Below are positions 63,065 through 64,000 of a stretch of DNA of 64,000 bases, piece by piece. Numbering within the stretch: the first letter of the stretch is position 1; each line of letters opens with the position of its first letter. A program made the position numbers and the translations under genes. The notes under the pieces were generated by a model. The model made no database searches. It had not been told where the DNA came from and worked only from the letters and a program-made list of their open reading frames with translations. Source of the stretch: Monodelphis domestica (lineage: Eukaryota > Chordata > Mammalia > Didelphimorphia > Didelphidae); assembly GCF_027887165.1 (NCBI RefSeq), contig NC_077232.1:83523541-83587540 (forward strand), given 5' to 3'.

Positions 63065-63235
63065 TCTGCCTATCTTAGCATATGGGCTATTCATGCCCAA
63101 CCTGTGGGAGAGCCTCCCACGCTCATATTGGTTTCATCAGCCACAGTTGGACACACTGTACATTGAGTCCTACATAGTGATGCCAATTTAGTCCTCTTTG
63201 ACTACAAAGGACAGCCAGTCAACCAATCAGCCTCT
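63065..63235 (+). repeat. LINE C-terminus relic encoding a CCHH finger
   Basis: Bases 63,094-63,156 read CPTCGRASHAHIGFISHSWTH, a C-x2-C-x12-H-x3-H pattern. This resembles the C-terminal 'CPTCGR...IGL.SH..TH' end of some non-LTR retrotransposons. It is followed by a 3' UTR-like segment ending 'aggacagccagtcaaccaat'. Clade not settled (RTE or jockey-type are options). Confidence 0.55.
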
Positions 63236-63368
63236 CTTAGCCACTCCTACCATTAATACCCAGTTTAACTTGCACATCAACTATTGATGTGTGGTCTTCC
63301 TACCCTACCATGAGCTCTCTTTTTCCTCATCTTCCATGTCACTCACTGTCTCTATTTCACATCAGGAG
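63236..63368. other. Unassigned spacer
   Basis: Pyrimidine-rich, no repeat recognised. Confidence 0.3.
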
Positions 63369-63369
63369 C

Positions 63370-63613
63370 TGGTCAGTCATGTTCAGTTTTGTCTGGCTCT
63401 TTCTTCCCTTATTTGTAGTTTTCTTAGCAAAGATACTGAAATGGTTTGCTGTTTCCTTCCCCAACTCATTTTACAGATGAGGAAACCAAGGCAAATTGGA
63501 TTGAGTGAATTGCCCAGCTAGTAAGTGCCTGAGGCCAGGTTTGAACTTTTAGGAAGATGAATCTGCCTGAATCCAGATCTTGCACTCTATCCGCTGAGCC
63601 ATCTAGCCACTAC
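63370..63613 (-). repeat. MAR1-type SINE, antisense, full length
   Basis: 'gtcagtcatgttcagttttg', 'tttcttagcaaagatactga', 'gatgaggaaaccaaggcaaa' and 'tccgctgagccatctagcca'. The two ORFs here are spurious. Confidence 0.9.
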
Positions 63614-63734
63614 CTTTTATATAGTTGGCTAATTATTGATTCATGTTGGTCTCGTTTTCCCAAATACATGGCAGAGATTATGCCTTCTCTTCTGTTTTAC
63701 ACAGTTCCTAAAATAAGCCTGAGCACTGACTAAG

Positions 63735-64000
63735 CCATAGAATTTAGAACTGGAAGGGTCACCAGATGCCACCTTTTGCAATCATTCCTGAATAGGAATC
63801 TTCTTTATGACATCTCCAACAAGTGGTCTTCCAGCCTTTGCCTGAGACTTCCAGTAATAGTGAATGCATTACCTTCCAAGTTTTTCCTTTACATTAAGTT
63901 GAAACTTCCTCCATATTTTTTTTCCTAGCTCTGCCCTCTGGGGCCAAGCACACCAAGTCTAATTTCTCTTGCATATGACAGCTTTTCAAGTACTTGAAGG
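63735..64000 (-). repeat. L3/CR1 LINE 3' end, antisense, cut by window edge
   Basis: 'catagaatttagaactggaa', 'acaagtggtcttccagcctt', 'ctctgccctctggggccaag' and 'cagcttttcaagtacttgaa'. The best preserved L3/CR1 copy here. It continues past the right edge. Confidence 0.8.

Overview
This window reads as ordinary, repeat-dense nuclear DNA from a marsupial. The evidence is the mix of interspersed repeats: MIR and marsupial CORE-type SINEs of both orientations, MAR1-type SINEs ending in an RTE/BovB-like tail, a younger tRNA-derived SINE ending in AAGGGTTT-type tails, marsupial-type L1 3' ends, and old L2, L3/CR1 and hAT fossils. Base composition is AT-rich, CpG is scarce, no CpG island is visible, and microsatellites are abundant and long. 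The species cannot be fixed from the sequence alone. All family names rest on motif recall, with no database search.

No protein-coding gene of the host can be supported. The open reading frames are short. They fall on SINEs, L1 remnants or microsatellites, or in unassigned sequence with no recognisable domain. The window is therefore intergenic or deep intronic.

Layout. 1-9 kb: MIR/MAR1 clusters, an antisense L1 3' end, a GATA/AGT compound microsatellite and an hAT fossil. 9-10 kb: an LTR-like fossil. 10-18 kb: MIR clusters, a long (AG)n tract, an L3/CR1 block, L2 and an antisense L1 3' UTR. 18.0-18.8 kb: a nested locus in which an hAT element holds two head-to-tail SINEs, the first split by a U6 snRNA retropseudogene. 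20-25 kb: mostly MIR, with two unassigned stretches and two hairpins. 25-28 kb: antisense L1 ORF2, a long (AT)n tract, a (GAAA/GGAA)n block and an L3/CR1 endonuclease-end fragment. 31 kb: a young L1 3' end inserted into a SINE with a perfect 16-bp target-site duplication. 33-35 kb: a duplicated local block with about 33-bp minisatellite units, around a unique stretch. 37-41 kb: L3/CR1, L2 and unassigned sequence. 42.2-44.4 kb: the longest L1 piece (plus-strand ORF2 to 3' end), which splits a MIR. 45-51 kb: L2, L3/CR1, antisense L1 and SINEs, one with a perfect 15-bp duplication. 52 kb: a SINE running straight into about 430 bp of (GAAA)n. 53-59 kb: L2, MIR, MAR1 and three plus-strand L1 3' fragments. 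59-64 kb: SINE, hAT, MIR and L2, a LINE C-terminus that still encodes a CCHH finger, and an antisense L3/CR1 at the right edge.

No operon, CRISPR array, functional RNA gene or novel system was found. The points worth a second look are the nested insertions, the minisatellite motif shared by several sites, the hairpins, and a few unassigned stretches that could be conserved noncoding DNA or unclassified repeats.
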